From the NCBI RefSeq assembly GCF_009208565.1, contig NZ_WFLK01000008.1:186001-250000 (forward strand): DNA of 64,000 nucleotides, given 5' to 3'. Under the pieces are notes generated by a model. That model was given only the letters and a program-made list of their open reading frames with translations, searched no databases and was not told where the DNA came from. The position numbers were made by a program, and so were the translations under genes. Within the stretch, counting starts at the first letter, position 1. Each line of letters begins with the position of its first letter. The stretch comes from Janthinobacterium aquaticum. Lineage in GTDB: Bacteria; Pseudomonadota; Gammaproteobacteria; Burkholderiales; Burkholderiaceae_D. Below, piece by piece: positions 1 to 8,176 of this stretch.

Positions 1-125
1 CATATATCGAAAGCTCTGTACCCGAAGATGCAAAAGCCGAGGCGACTGCTCTACAAAAAATTCTCCACAGCTTTAACGATGAGGTCGCTGCGCCAACTTC
101 AGGTGCTAAAGGCGGATTTGTATAG
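1..125 (+). CDS. 3' end of an unidentified protein (partial)
   Basis: The window opens inside an open frame whose first complete codon is at position 3 and which ends at TAG 123-125. The last 40 residues are hydrophilic, begin YIESSVPEDAKAEA and end in a glycine-rich tail (GAKGGFV). No family is recognisable from such a short stretch. The amphipathic Ala/Glu-rich segment followed by a flexible tail fits the end of a soluble protein. The next two genes are small membrane proteins, so this could be the end of an effector-type gene, but nothing seen here proves it. Confidence 0.45.
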   Translation, partial: YIESSVPEDAKAEATALQKILHSFNDEVAAPTSGAKGGFV

Positions 126-226
126 TAGGCTGAATTCGGCGAGGAACCGACCGTGACTAATTTAGATACACTATCGGCAAAAATCTACCATTTACACACT
201 CTCAGTCGCGACAGCGCCACTAAAAT

Positions 227-451
227 ATGAATGAATCAGATGAATGCACGGTCAGCCCTGATGAGCTAAAAACACCATTTTTTTGTGGAGCCGTGCTCGG
301 TGTCTTCATTGCGATCATCGTCATAATCGGTTTTTCACTTGCTACGTCAGCATCCTGGATTGTCGTAATTTTGCCGGCAATTTTCTTATGTGGCTTTTTA
401 GGGATGAAGTTCGGAGACCGATTTTGGGAACAGCTCGTGGGATTATTGTGA
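227..451 (+). CDS. Small inner-membrane protein, unknown function
   Basis: A 74-residue protein with two hydrophobic stretches, about residues 18-40 and 43-63, joined by a very short turn (TSAS). This predicts a helical hairpin in the inner membrane. The N-terminus is acidic (MNESDEC) and the C-terminus ends with an aromatic/charged segment (FGDRFWEQ). The ribosome-binding site before the ATG is poor. I do not recognise the family. It lies between a truncated upstream frame and another small membrane protein, and just ahead of a putative effector/immunity pair, so an immunity or accessory role is possible but unproven. Confidence 0.5.
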   Translation: MNESDECTVSPDELKTPFFCGAVLGVFIAIIVIIGFSLATSASWIVVILPAIFLCGFLGMKFGDRFWEQLVGLL

Positions 452-497
452 CGGTTGTTACAGCGAATGGTCAGATACATCCAGCGGGAGTGGTGTA

Positions 498-800
498 ATG
501 AATCTCCAGCAAGCCTCACTCCGGGACAGCGCTGCGCTTGCTTTTGCAGTAGTAAGTATTCCCGCTACCAAAGTGGCGCTCATGTTCTCAGAGTACCTGT
601 TACACCTGCTGCTACCTCCATTCATGGAACCCGTCGCGCTCCTCATGGCATTGGGTGCCGCCATTTTTACGGCAAGCTATTTTGCACGCTCCTGGGTGAA
701 AAGGTTGCTTCGAATTGCTGTGATCGTGGCTTGGTCCGGTCTGGCATATTTCATTGTTGCATTTGTTCCTGGGTGCATGTGGGCTCCCGCGTGCCTTTAG
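498..800 (+). CDS. Small membrane protein, unknown function
   Basis: A 100-residue hydrophobic protein with about three membrane-spanning stretches: roughly residues 12-38, 42-62 and 68-90. A purine-rich GGGAG sits about 8 bases before the ATG and supports this start. It follows the 74-residue membrane protein by 46 bases on the same strand, so the two may be cotranscribed. It has no recognisable enzymatic motif. The C-terminus has two cysteines (GCMWAPAC). The family is unknown. The roughly 200 bases after it, up to the next gene, hold no evident coding sequence. Confidence 0.5.
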   Translation: MNLQQASLRDSAALAFAVVSIPATKVALMFSEYLLHLLLPPFMEPVALLMALGAAIFTASYFARSWVKRLLRIAVIVAWSGLAYFIVAFVPGCMWAPACL

Positions 801-1004
801 CTCGGCAACCACAAAGCATCGCGTCAAATCGAACGAAAAATAGGCTTGAACAGCTTGTTGGTCGGCCATTTGGCGCATCAACCTCGTCAGAAAGTCGAGT
901 TGGTCGCACTCTCCTGATGTCCTTTTCCGAATCTTTAACCCCGCTCAATCCGATCATTCTTCACCAACGTATCGTCAACTCTCCCCCTACCCACGGAGAG
1001 CCCC

Positions 1005-1391
1005 ATGTCCTACACCTACACCAAAGTCGACGACCTCGAAAAAACCAACATGGTCGGCAACCACCACTGCGTTGCGCTGGTTCGGCACTACGCCGGTGCA
1101 CCTGCCACGCTGTCTTGGAAGCAGGGTGAAGCAGTGCTGGGGAATCGACTACTGCGCAAAGGCACTGCGATTGCCACGTTTGTTAACGGGAAATATGCAA
1201 ATCACCGATCCGGCAATCACGCGGCGCTGTATATGGGGCAGATGGCGGACGGCATACTTGTCATGGATCAGTGGGTCAACAAACGCTACGGCATTGTGTC
1301 GTCACGCGTTTTGCGTGCCAAAGGTCAGAACAAGGATGGCTTGTACATCGACCCCAGCAACAATGCCGACGCCTTTTTCGTGATTGAATAG
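1005..1391 (+). CDS. BPSL0067-family protein, putative cell-wall amidase effector
   Basis: A 128-residue protein that I recognise as BPSL0067-like. These are small NlpC/P60-like proteins commonly encoded next to STY0301-type genes and regarded as type VI amidase effectors with their immunity proteins. The candidate catalytic cysteine is Cys22 in NHHCVALVRHY and the candidate histidine is His72 in GNHAALYMG, with MDQW following as a possible polar third position. A good Shine-Dalgarno (GGAGAG) precedes the ATG. No signal peptide is visible, as expected for a type VI cargo. The gene ends 8 bases before its partner. No vgrG, hcp or PAAR gene is adjacent, so delivery would have to use components encoded elsewhere. 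The family call is fairly firm; the toxin role is inferred. Confidence 0.7.
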   Translation: MSYTYTKVDDLEKTNMVGNHHCVALVRHYAGAPATLSWKQGEAVLGNRLLRKGTAIATFVNGKYANHRSGNHAALYMGQMADGILVMDQWVNKRYGIVSSRVLRAKGQNKDGLYIDPSNNADAFFVIE

Positions 1392-1399
1392 GAGCCGCC

Positions 1400-1855
1400 A
1401 TGCGCAGGACTGTCATGCTGTTTGAAGCAAGAGTTGCGTGGGTAATGTTGTCTGGCAGCGCGCTGCCGCTGCTCGCGCAGTCAGCACCAAGTACGCAGCT
1501 TGCCTGCCCGGAAAGCATCCCTGCCACATCAATCCAGCTGCAGCCTGTGCCTTCCGGCTGGACGCCTTATGTTGACGGGCCGCTTTATCTGAGTGGGGCC
1601 GCGCCCATTGATGGCCGACCACAGCGCCGAGGGCAATTGGTACCCGGTAGCGAGCGCAAGCAGCAGCGATGGTCGGTGGCGCGCTATCGGCTGGAAGGCA
1701 GTTATCCCGATGGAAAGTGGCTGCAATGCAGCTATGGTGCGTATGGGGAAATTTCGCTGTCGAAAAGGCTCGATGACGGTGTGCGCTTTTGCGAGATCAG
1801 CTATCGCAAAGGTGGGAAGGCGGGGCAGGGCGAAGTGCGGGTCGATTGCAGGTGA
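1400..1855 (+). CDS. STY0301-family protein, putative periplasmic immunity protein
   Basis: A 151-residue protein with an N-terminal export signal (hydrophobic VAWVMLSGSALPLLA before a likely cleavage site near residue 27). It has four cysteines in the mature part (ACPES, LQCSYG, FCEIS, VDCR) that could form two disulfides, which fits a periplasmic protein. The Cys/aromatic pattern matches the STY0301 family, typically encoded immediately after a BPSL0067-type gene, as here. Its ATG has a strong AGGAG site overlapping the end of the effector gene, so the pair is almost certainly cotranscribed. A strong terminator hairpin follows 13 bases later. Inferred role: protecting the producer's own cell wall against the upstream amidase. 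Confidence 0.68.
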   Translation: MRRTVMLFEARVAWVMLSGSALPLLAQSAPSTQLACPESIPATSIQLQPVPSGWTPYVDGPLYLSGAAPIDGRPQRRGQLVPGSERKQQRWSVARYRLEGSYPDGKWLQCSYGAYGEISLSKRLDDGVRFCEISYRKGGKAGQGEVRVDCR

Positions 1856-1867
1856 GGGCTGAAAAAC

Positions 1868-1901
1868 AAAGGCCGTTCGGTCTGCACCGAACGGCCTTTT
1901 T
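1868..1901 (+). terminator. Rho-independent terminator after the effector/immunity pair
   Basis: A near-perfect 14-base stem (AAAGGCCGTTCGGT paired with ACCGAACGGCCTTT) closes a 4-base loop and runs into a short T tract. It sits just after the STY0301-family gene and ends that operon. Confidence 0.85.
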
Positions 1902-1928
1902 ATACTACGCACTTCATGGGCCAAGCCC

Positions 1929-1946
1929 TAATGCCGTTAAGTTAAG
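1929..1946. repeat. Solo copy of an inverted-repeat end, TAATGCCGTTAAGTTAAG
   Basis: These 18 bases are identical, in inverted orientation, to 53233-53250, the right end of the MITE-like element near 53 kb. Its left end (52996-53009) shares the core ATGCCGTTAAGTTA. About 45 bases further on a GGGGTC/GACCCC dyad is followed by a C-run. This looks like the remains of a mobile or dispersed repeat. No transposase is nearby. Confidence 0.6.
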
Positions 1947-2032
1947 CCCACCAGACATTTCACGCTTAACCCGAACAGCGAAAATGCCGGGGTCAGTCCG
2001 ACCCCTAACCCCCCCCAGCGGCATTTCAATGC

Positions 2033-4093
2033 TTACCACATAATGACGCGCTCTTCCGGCGGCAGATACATCTTGTCGCCCGGCTTGATATCAAACGCTT
2101 TGTAGAAGCCCGGCTGGTTCATCACGGTGCCCTTGGCGCGGAATTCGCCTGGGGAGTGCGGGTCGCTCTTGATCTGGGCGATCGCCGCTTCCGGACGCAG
2201 TTTGGCGCGCCATTTCTGGGCGAAGCCGATATACAGGCGCTGCTCACCGGTCAGGCCGTCAATCACCGGCGAAGGCTTGCCGTTCAAGGAACGCTGGTAG
2301 GCGTTGTAGGTGATCGACAGGCCGGAGTTGTCGCCGATGTTTTCACCGAGCGTCAGTTCTCCGTTGATATGGTAGCCAGGCACCGGGCTGTAGGCACCGT
2401 ATTGCTTGACCAGTCCGGCGGCCAGTTTTTTGAAGGCGGCGCGGTCTTCGGCCGTCCACCAGTTGCGCAGGCGGCCGTGGGCGTCGTACTGGCTGCCGGA
2501 GTCGTCAAAAGCGTGGCTGATTTCATGGCCGAAAGTAATACCCAGCAGGCCATAGTTGACGGCGTCTTCGGCTTTCACGTTGAAGAACGGCGGCTGCAAA
2601 ATGGCGGCGGGGATGGTGATGGCGTTCAGCGCCGGGCTGTAGCTGGCGTTGACGGTTTGCGGCGTCATCGACCATTCGTCGCGGTCGACCGGTTTGCCCA
2701 GCTTGGCCAGGTTCTGCTGACGGCCCCAGGCACGCGCGGCGCGCACGTTGGCGACCAGGTCGGTCGGCTGGGTTTTCATGCTGCTGTAGTCGCGCCATTT
2801 TTCAGGATAGGCGATCTTCGGTTTCAGGCCGGCCAGTTTGAGTTGGGCTTCTTTCTTGGTTTCTGGGCCCATCCATTCGAGCTTCTCGATGCCGTCCTTG
2901 AAGGATGCGGCGAAGTTCTCGTACATGGCCATTACGCGCGGTTTGGTTTCCGGCGGCAGATACATCGCCACGTAGCGCTTGCCGACGGCGTCGCTGATGG
3001 CGCCGTCGGTAAAGCGCAGCGCCAGTTGCCACATCGGCTCGCTTTGCGGCACGCCGCGCAGGGTGGTGCCTTCGAAGGCAAAGCGTTCCTTGACGGTGGC
3101 GTTGTCGAGGTAGGCGGCGTAGCTTTCGATAATGCGCCAGTTCAGATAGCTTTTCCAGGCGTCCAGCGGCACTTCGGCCAGCGCTTGCGAGTAGCCGCTC
3201 AGGAAACTCGGCTGGCGCACCACGGCAGACGAGGCCTTCGGTGCAAAGCCGGCAGCGGTAAAGTAGGCTTGCCAGTCGAACGCCGGCGCCAGCGTGGCGA
3301 ACTGGTCAAAGGCTACGCGGTTGTACGACTTGACCGGGTCGCGCTGCTGCACGCGCGTCCATTGCGCGGCGGCCAGGCGCGTTTCGATATCGAGCACTTG
3401 GGCAGCGTGAGCGGCGGCGTTTTTGTCGCCGCTCATGGTCAGCAGCGTTTCAATATGCTGCAGGTATTTGGCGCGCACCGCCGTCAGCTTGGCGTCGTCA
3501 TCCTTCAGATAGTAGTCGCGGTCCGGCAGGCCCAGGCCGGACTGGCCGACGCTGACCGTGTAGTTGTCCGGGTCTTGCGCATCGGGCGTGACGCCGGCCG
3601 AGAATGGCGTCTGGATGCCATTTTTTTGCATGTAGGCAAACAGCGCCGGCAGCTCTTTCTTGTCTTTCACGGCGGCCACGCGCGCCAGCTCACCGTGCAG
3701 CGGCTTGAAGCCGGCTGCATTGCGTGCTTTTTCATTCATGAAGCTGTTGTACAGGTCGGCAATCTTGTGTGTTTCGCTGCCGGCCTTGCCGGGGTTTTTC
3801 AGCGTGGCGTCGATCAGTGCGCGCAGCTGGCCCTGGGCGATTTCACGCAGTTCGATGTAGGTGCCCCACACCGATTTGTCGGCAGGAATTTCCGTGTTGC
3901 GGGTCCATACGCCGTTGACGTAGGCGTAGAAATCGTCTTGCGGACGCACCGAAGTGTCGAGGGTTTTCAGGTCGATGCCCGATTCCAGCGGCGTTGCGGT
4001 GGCAGCCTGTTGGGCATGCAGTACAGGGGAGGACAGGGCGAACAGCGCGCAGCAGGCTGCGCTAAGCAGGGAGCGTTGAAATGAACGGTGCAC
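2033..4093 (-). CDS. M13 family metallopeptidase (neprilysin/PepO-like), exported
   Basis: A 686-residue zinc endopeptidase of the M13 family. The zinc-binding HEISH motif is at residues 523-527, and the third ligand lies in GENIGDN about 60 residues later (ENIGD corresponds to the family's ENxAD). The substrate-backbone motif VNASY lies upstream. The usual C-terminal tryptophan is present (VIMW), although the cysteine of the common CxxW ending is not. I chose the GTG at 4093 because AAAGGA stands about 6 bases upstream and the protein then begins with a normal signal peptide (RSFQRSLLSAACCALFALS, cleaved near AHA-QQ). An upstream extension would bury that signal. The product is probably periplasmic or outer-membrane associated and degrades peptides. 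Confidence 0.93.
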   Translation of the reverse strand: MHRSFQRSLLSAACCALFALSSPVLHAQQAATATPLESGIDLKTLDTSVRPQDDFYAYVNGVWTRNTEIPADKSVWGTYIELREIAQGQLRALIDATLKNPGKAGSETHKIADLYNSFMNEKARNAAGFKPLHGELARVAAVKDKKELPALFAYMQKNGIQTPFSAGVTPDAQDPDNYTVSVGQSGLGLPDRDYYLKDDDAKLTAVRAKYLQHIETLLTMSGDKNAAAHAAQVLDIETRLAAAQWTRVQQRDPVKSYNRVAFDQFATLAPAFDWQAYFTAAGFAPKASSAVVRQPSFLSGYSQALAEVPLDAWKSYLNWRIIESYAAYLDNATVKERFAFEGTTLRGVPQSEPMWQLALRFTDGAISDAVGKRYVAMYLPPETKPRVMAMYENFAASFKDGIEKLEWMGPETKKEAQLKLAGLKPKIAYPEKWRDYSSMKTQPTDLVANVRAARAWGRQQNLAKLGKPVDRDEWSMTPQTVNASYSPALNAITIPAAILQPPFFNVKAEDAVNYGLLGITFGHEISHAFDDSGSQYDAHGRLRNWWTAEDRAAFKKLAAGLVKQYGAYSPVPGYHINGELTLGENIGDNSGLSITYNAYQRSLNGKPSPVIDGLTGEQRLYIGFAQKWRAKLRPEAAIAQIKSDPHSPGEFRAKGTVMNQPGFYKAFDIKPGDKMYLPPEERVIMW

Positions 4094-4465
4094 AAGAATT
4101 CCTTTAACTTTGATGGTGCTTCCTTGTAAGAAGCGTGCAGGGCCAGGATGTGGCCAAAGATTATACCTGCCGGGCAACGTTATATCGCCTGCCAGATTTC
4201 CATTGTTATTTTTTTTAACAACACATCCCACTAAAATCTTGCTTCAAGCTAATTAATTAAATAAAATCCGTAACGACTTGATTTCAAATGAAAATCAAGG
4301 TCCCCCGTCCTGTGCCTTGGCTGTGCTCTGCAGTTGCCTACTCCCCGCTTCTGTGTTTTCCATACTGCTTCTTGCGGTAGATAGTCTTGTGTCCGTTTGC
4401 CTAGTGCGTCCGGGTTTCTTCGTGTGTTGAACATGCGTTTCCCTACACTTCTTTACTGGAAAAAA

Positions 4466-6148
4466 ATGAATATCTCAAACCTGAAAATCGGTACGCGGCT
4501 GGGAGCCGGTTTTGGTGTGGTATTGCTGTTGCTGCTATTGGTTGCCGGTGTGGCCATCGGGCGCATCCATAGCATTAACTCGGCGGTCTCGAATATCCTC
4601 GACGACCGCTATGTCAAGGTCACGCTGGCCAGGGCGATTCAGGACGAAGTCAATGTCCAGGCGCGCTTTATCCGTAACGCCACCATCGGCGGGCATGATC
4701 CTGCCGAAGTGAGCACCTCGCTGAGCCGGCTGGAAGAGTCAGTGCAGAAGAATGTCAAAATGCTTGGTGATCTCAAGGCGATCATCAATAGCGACAAGGG
4801 CAAGCAGTTGTTCGATAGCCTGATGGTCAATCGCGACGCCTATGCCGCGGCGCGTAACCAGGCGGTCAAGCTGCTGCGTGACGGGCAGGTCGAGGCGGCG
4901 GGAGCATTTGTGCTGAAAGACCTGCGTCCGCCACAGAATGCGTTTTTCGCCGCCCTCAAAACCATGGTCGATTACCAGCAGGAGTTGATGACGCGCTCTG
5001 GCGAGACGGCGCGCGCCGACGGCAAGGTGGCCATCACTTCCACGCTGGTGCTGTCAAGCGTGGCCGCGCTGGCCGCAATTGGCCTGGCCTGGCTCATTAC
5101 GCGCTCCATTACCGTGCCCGTCAATCAGGCCGTCCAGGTGGCGCAGACCGTGGCGGCAGGCGATTTGACCAGCCGCATTACCAGCACCTCCAAAGACGAA
5201 ATCGGCATGCTGCTCGCTTCGCTGTCCGACATGAACGACAAGCTCAAAAATATCGTCGGCGAAGTGCGCAGCGGTACCGACGAGATCGCTACTTCGACCA
5301 CTGAAGTGGCGACCGGCAATATGGACTTGTCTTCGCGTACCGAAGAGCAGGCCAGCGCGCTCGAGCAGACCGCTTCGTCGATGGAGGAACTCACCTCCAC
5401 CGTCAGGCAGAATAGCGACAATGCACGCCAGGCCAACCAGCTGGCGCAGTCGGCTGCTGAAGTGGCGCAGCGCGGCGGCGAGGTGGTGTCGCAGGTGGTG
5501 GTGACGATGGAGTCGATCAACACCTCGGCCAACAAGATTGTCGATATTATTTCCGTGATCGACGGCATTGCTTTCCAGACCAATATCCTGGCGCTCAATG
5601 CGGCTGTGGAAGCGGCGCGCGCCGGCGAGCAGGGCCGCGGCTTTGCTGTGGTGGCCACCGAAGTGCGCAACCTGGCGCAGCGCTCGGCCGGCGCCGCCAA
5701 GGAAATCAAGACATTGATCGGCGACTCGGTAGAAAAAGTGGAAGCTGGCAACAGGCTGGTCAGCACCGCCGGCAGCACCATGAGTGAAGTCGTCTCCAGC
5801 GTACAGCGCCTAACCAGCCTGGTCGGCGAAATTACCGCCGCCAGCCGCGAGCAGGAAGTGGGCATCGAGCAGATCAACCAGGCGATTACGTCGATGGACA
5901 CCGTGACGCAGCAAAATGCGGCGCTGGTGGAAGAGGCGGCCGCGGCCACCTCGGCGCTGCAGGAGCAGGCCAGCCGCCTGGCGCAGACGGTCAGCGTGTT
6001 CAAGCTCGACCAGGTGGCTGTGGCGCGTCCCAAGGCTGCGCCGGCACGCAAGCAGGTGACCGTGGTTGCCAGGACGCCGGTTGTCAGGCAAGCAGCGCTG
6101 CCTACCAAACGCGTCGTCAATGGCGAGCAAGACTGGGAAGAGTTTTAA
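4466..6148 (+). CDS. Methyl-accepting chemotaxis protein
   Basis: A 560-residue chemoreceptor of Tar/Tsr layout: TM1 at about residues 10-31, a periplasmic four-helix-bundle sensor to about 190, TM2 near 192-213, a HAMP domain ([20 protein letters not shown]), then the long cytoplasmic coiled coil. The highly conserved hairpin tip ([20 protein letters not shown]) is intact. The C-terminus ends in DWEEF, which resembles the NWETF-type tether that recruits CheR and CheB, so the receptor is probably methylated and adaptation-competent. The ATG at 4466, before the membrane segment, is preferred over an upstream start. The signal sensed cannot be predicted. No che genes are adjacent. Confidence 0.94.
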   Translation: MNISNLKIGTRLGAGFGVVLLLLLLVAGVAIGRIHSINSAVSNILDDRYVKVTLARAIQDEVNVQARFIRNATIGGHDPAEVSTSLSRLEESVQKNVKMLGDLKAIINSDKGKQLFDSLMVNRDAYAAARNQAVKLLRDGQVEAAGAFVLKDLRPPQNAFFAALKTMVDYQQELMTRSGETARADGKVAITSTLVLSSVAALAAIGLAWLITRSITVPVNQAVQVAQTVAAGDLTSRITSTSKDEIGMLLASLSDMNDKLKNIVGEVRSGTDEIATSTTEVATGNMDLSSRTEEQASALEQTASSMEELTSTVRQNSDNARQANQLAQSAAEVAQRGGEVVSQVVVTMESINTSANKIVDIISVIDGIAFQTNILALNAAVEAARAGEQGRGFAVVATEVRNLAQRSAGAAKEIKTLIGDSVEKVEAGNRLVSTAGSTMSEVVSSVQRLTSLVGEITAASREQEVGIEQINQAITSMDTVTQQNAALVEEAAAATSALQEQASRLAQTVSVFKLDQVAVARPKAAPARKQVTVVARTPVVRQAALPTKRVVNGEQDWEEF

Positions 6149-6184
6149 GCCGGAGTTTGTTGCTGGTTGCTGTTGCTGTTGCTT

Positions 6185-6294
6185 GTCGGCTTACGCTGCG
6201 CTAAGCCGACCTACGATCATTTCAATTGGTAGGTCGGGGTAGGTCGGGTTAGCGCGCAGCGCGTAACCCGACAACCGCAGCGCGTAACCCGACA
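6185..6294. repeat. REP-like palindromic repeats between convergent genes
   Basis: Two palindromes with the same plan. The first pairs GTCGGCTTA (6185-6193) with TAAGCCGAC (6202-6210). The second pairs GTCGGGTTA (6243-6251) with TAACCCGAC (6264-6272). A third half-copy (GCAGCGCGTAACCCGAC) follows. The loops are CG-rich variants of GCGCAGCGC. They lie between the chemoreceptor and aceA, whose 3' ends face each other, a typical place for extragenic palindromes that stabilise mRNA ends or block read-through. Confidence 0.7.
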
Positions 6295-6304
6295 ACTTCA
6301 GCGT

Positions 6305-7885
6305 CTAGAACTGATTCATGGTGTTATCTTTCCCCGCCGCCTTCAGCGCCGCTTCGCCGCTGAAGTAATCCTTGTGGTCGTCGCCGAGGTCGGAACCTGA
6401 CATGTTCTGGTGCTTGACGCAGGCGATGCCCTGGCGGATTTCCTTGCGCTGCACGCCGGCCACGTAGCCGAGCATGCCCTGGTCGCCGAAGTATTCCTTG
6501 GCCAGGTTGTCGGTCGACAAGGCTGCCGTATGGTAGGTCGGCAGCGTGATCAGGTGGTGGAAGATGCCCGCTTCACGCGCTGCATCGGCCTGGAAGGTGC
6601 GGATCTTTTCATCGGCTTGCACGGCCAGTTCGCTGCTGTCGTATTCCACGCTCATCAGTTGGCCGCGCTCGTAGGCCGACACATCCTTGCCCTCGGCTTT
6701 CATCGCGTCATAGACCTGCTGGCGGAAGTTCAGCGTCCAGTTAAACGACGGGCTGTTGTTGTAGACCAGCTTGGCGTTCGGGATCACTTTGCGAATTTCG
6801 CTGACCATGCCGCCGATCTGGGCGATATGCGGTTTTTCCGTTTCGATCCACAGCAGATCGGCGCCGTTTTGCAGCGAGGTGATGCAGTCGAGCACGCAGC
6901 GCGCTTCGCCGGAGCCGGCGCGGAACTGGAACAGATTGCTGGGCAGGCGTTTCGGGCGCAGCAGCTTGCCTTCGCGCTTGATGATCACGTCGCCATTGCC
7001 CAATGCATCGGCCGATACTTCTTCGCAGTCGAGAAAGCTGTTGTACTGGTCGCCCAGATCGCCCGGCGTGGTGGTGACGGCGATCTGCTTGGTCAGGCCG
7101 GCGCCCAGCGAGTCGGTGCGGGCCACGATGATGCCGTTGTCCACGCCCAGTTCCAGGAAGGCGTAGCGGATGGCGCGGATCTTGGCCAGGAAATCTTCAT
7201 GCGGCACGGTGACCTTGCCATCCTGGTGGCCGCACTGTTTCTCGTCGGACACCTGGTTCTCGATCTGGATGCAGCAGGCGCCTGCCTCGATGAACTGCTT
7301 GGCCAGCAGGTAGGTTGCTTCGGCGTTGCCAAAGCCGGCGTCGATGTCGGCGATGATGGGCACCACGTGCGTGACATGGTTGTCGATCTTGTCCTGGATG
7401 GCGGCCTTGGCGGCGCCTTCGGCGGCGCCGAGCTGGCGGAACAGGCCGCCCAGTTCACGCGCATCGGCCTGGCGCAGGAAGGTGTAGAGCTCGCGGATCA
7501 GGCTTGAGACGGCTGTTTTTTCATGCATCGACTGGTCCGGCAGCGGACCGAATTCCGAGCGCAGTGCTGCCACCATCCAGCCTGACAGATACAGATAGCG
7601 ACGGTCGGTGCTGTTGAAATGCTTCTTGATCGAGATCATCTTTTGCTGGCCGATAAAACCGTGCCAGCAGCCCAGCGACTGCGTGTATTTGGACGGATCG
7701 GCATCGTAGGCGGCCATATCGGCGCGCATGATGCCTGCCGTATAGCGGGCGATATCGAGGCCGGTCTTGAACTTGTTCTGCGCGCGCATGCGGGCGGCGG
7801 ACTCGGGGTTGATGGCGTTCCATGCGCTGCCTTGTTGCTCTTTCAAACCTGCAACTGCCTTGATGTCGTCTTGATATTGGGACAT
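6305..7885 (-). CDS. aceA: Isocitrate lyase
   Basis: A 526-residue isocitrate lyase, the glyoxylate-shunt enzyme that splits isocitrate into glyoxylate and succinate. The catalytic motif is KQCGH at residues 216-220 (Cys218 is the general acid), and conserved segments such as IADIDAGFGNAEATYLLAKQFIEAG surround the metal site. The length matches the long bacterial form rather than the roughly 430-residue E. coli form. The ATG at 7885 has AGGAG 8 bases upstream; an upstream in-frame extension lacks this support. It is monocistronic here, and no malate synthase gene is in the window. A 14-base perfect palindrome about 110 bases upstream suggests specific transcriptional control. Confidence 0.96.
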   Translation of the reverse strand: MSQYQDDIKAVAGLKEQQGSAWNAINPESAARMRAQNKFKTGLDIARYTAGIMRADMAAYDADPSKYTQSLGCWHGFIGQQKMISIKKHFNSTDRRYLYLSGWMVAALRSEFGPLPDQSMHEKTAVSSLIRELYTFLRQADARELGGLFRQLGAAEGAAKAAIQDKIDNHVTHVVPIIADIDAGFGNAEATYLLAKQFIEAGACCIQIENQVSDEKQCGHQDGKVTVPHEDFLAKIRAIRYAFLELGVDNGIIVARTDSLGAGLTKQIAVTTTPGDLGDQYNSFLDCEEVSADALGNGDVIIKREGKLLRPKRLPSNLFQFRAGSGEARCVLDCITSLQNGADLLWIETEKPHIAQIGGMVSEIRKVIPNAKLVYNNSPSFNWTLNFRQQVYDAMKAEGKDVSAYERGQLMSVEYDSSELAVQADEKIRTFQADAAREAGIFHHLITLPTYHTAALSTDNLAKEYFGDQGMLGYVAGVQRKEIRQGIACVKHQNMSGSDLGDDHKDYFSGEAALKAAGKDNTMNQF

Positions 7886-7997
7886 GTGAATCTCCTGAAA
7901 GAAAAGCTTGTTTGAGAAAACCGCCGAGTGCGCTGCGACCGGTGGTCGAAGCAAACTGCATGACTAAATAGTAGGCGATTACACAGGTATTCATCAA

Positions 7998-8011
7998 GTC
8001 TTATATAAGAC
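7998..8011. promoter_or_regulatory. Perfect palindrome GTCTTATATAAGAC upstream of aceA
   Basis: A 14-base perfect dyad in the AT-rich region between aceA (start 7885) and the diguanylate cyclase gene (whose 3' end is at 8177). The shape is that of an operator for a dimeric repressor or activator. A second related half-site (CATATAAGTTAAATTTAA) follows immediately. No regulator gene is adjacent, so the protein that binds is unknown. The rest of 7886-8176 is AT-rich promoter sequence with no gene seen. Confidence 0.5.
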
Positions 8012-8176
8012 ATATAAGTTAAATTTAATCGTTCAATTTCAATGGCTTATATATTTAATTTTATGATGTGGAATGAATTTTCAAGAAATGGAACAACGCA
8101 TGCTGCACTGCGGCGTGCATGTTTTTACAATGTGAAACGCTTTTTCAGCTTTTGATGCGAACGCACATTATTGTGC

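Noticed and set aside
2156..4084. A 642-codon plus-strand frame antisense to the M13 peptidase gene
   Set aside because: It mirrors the GC3-rich codons of a clear peptidase gene and shows no family features, only Val/Gly/Arg-rich shadow sequence.
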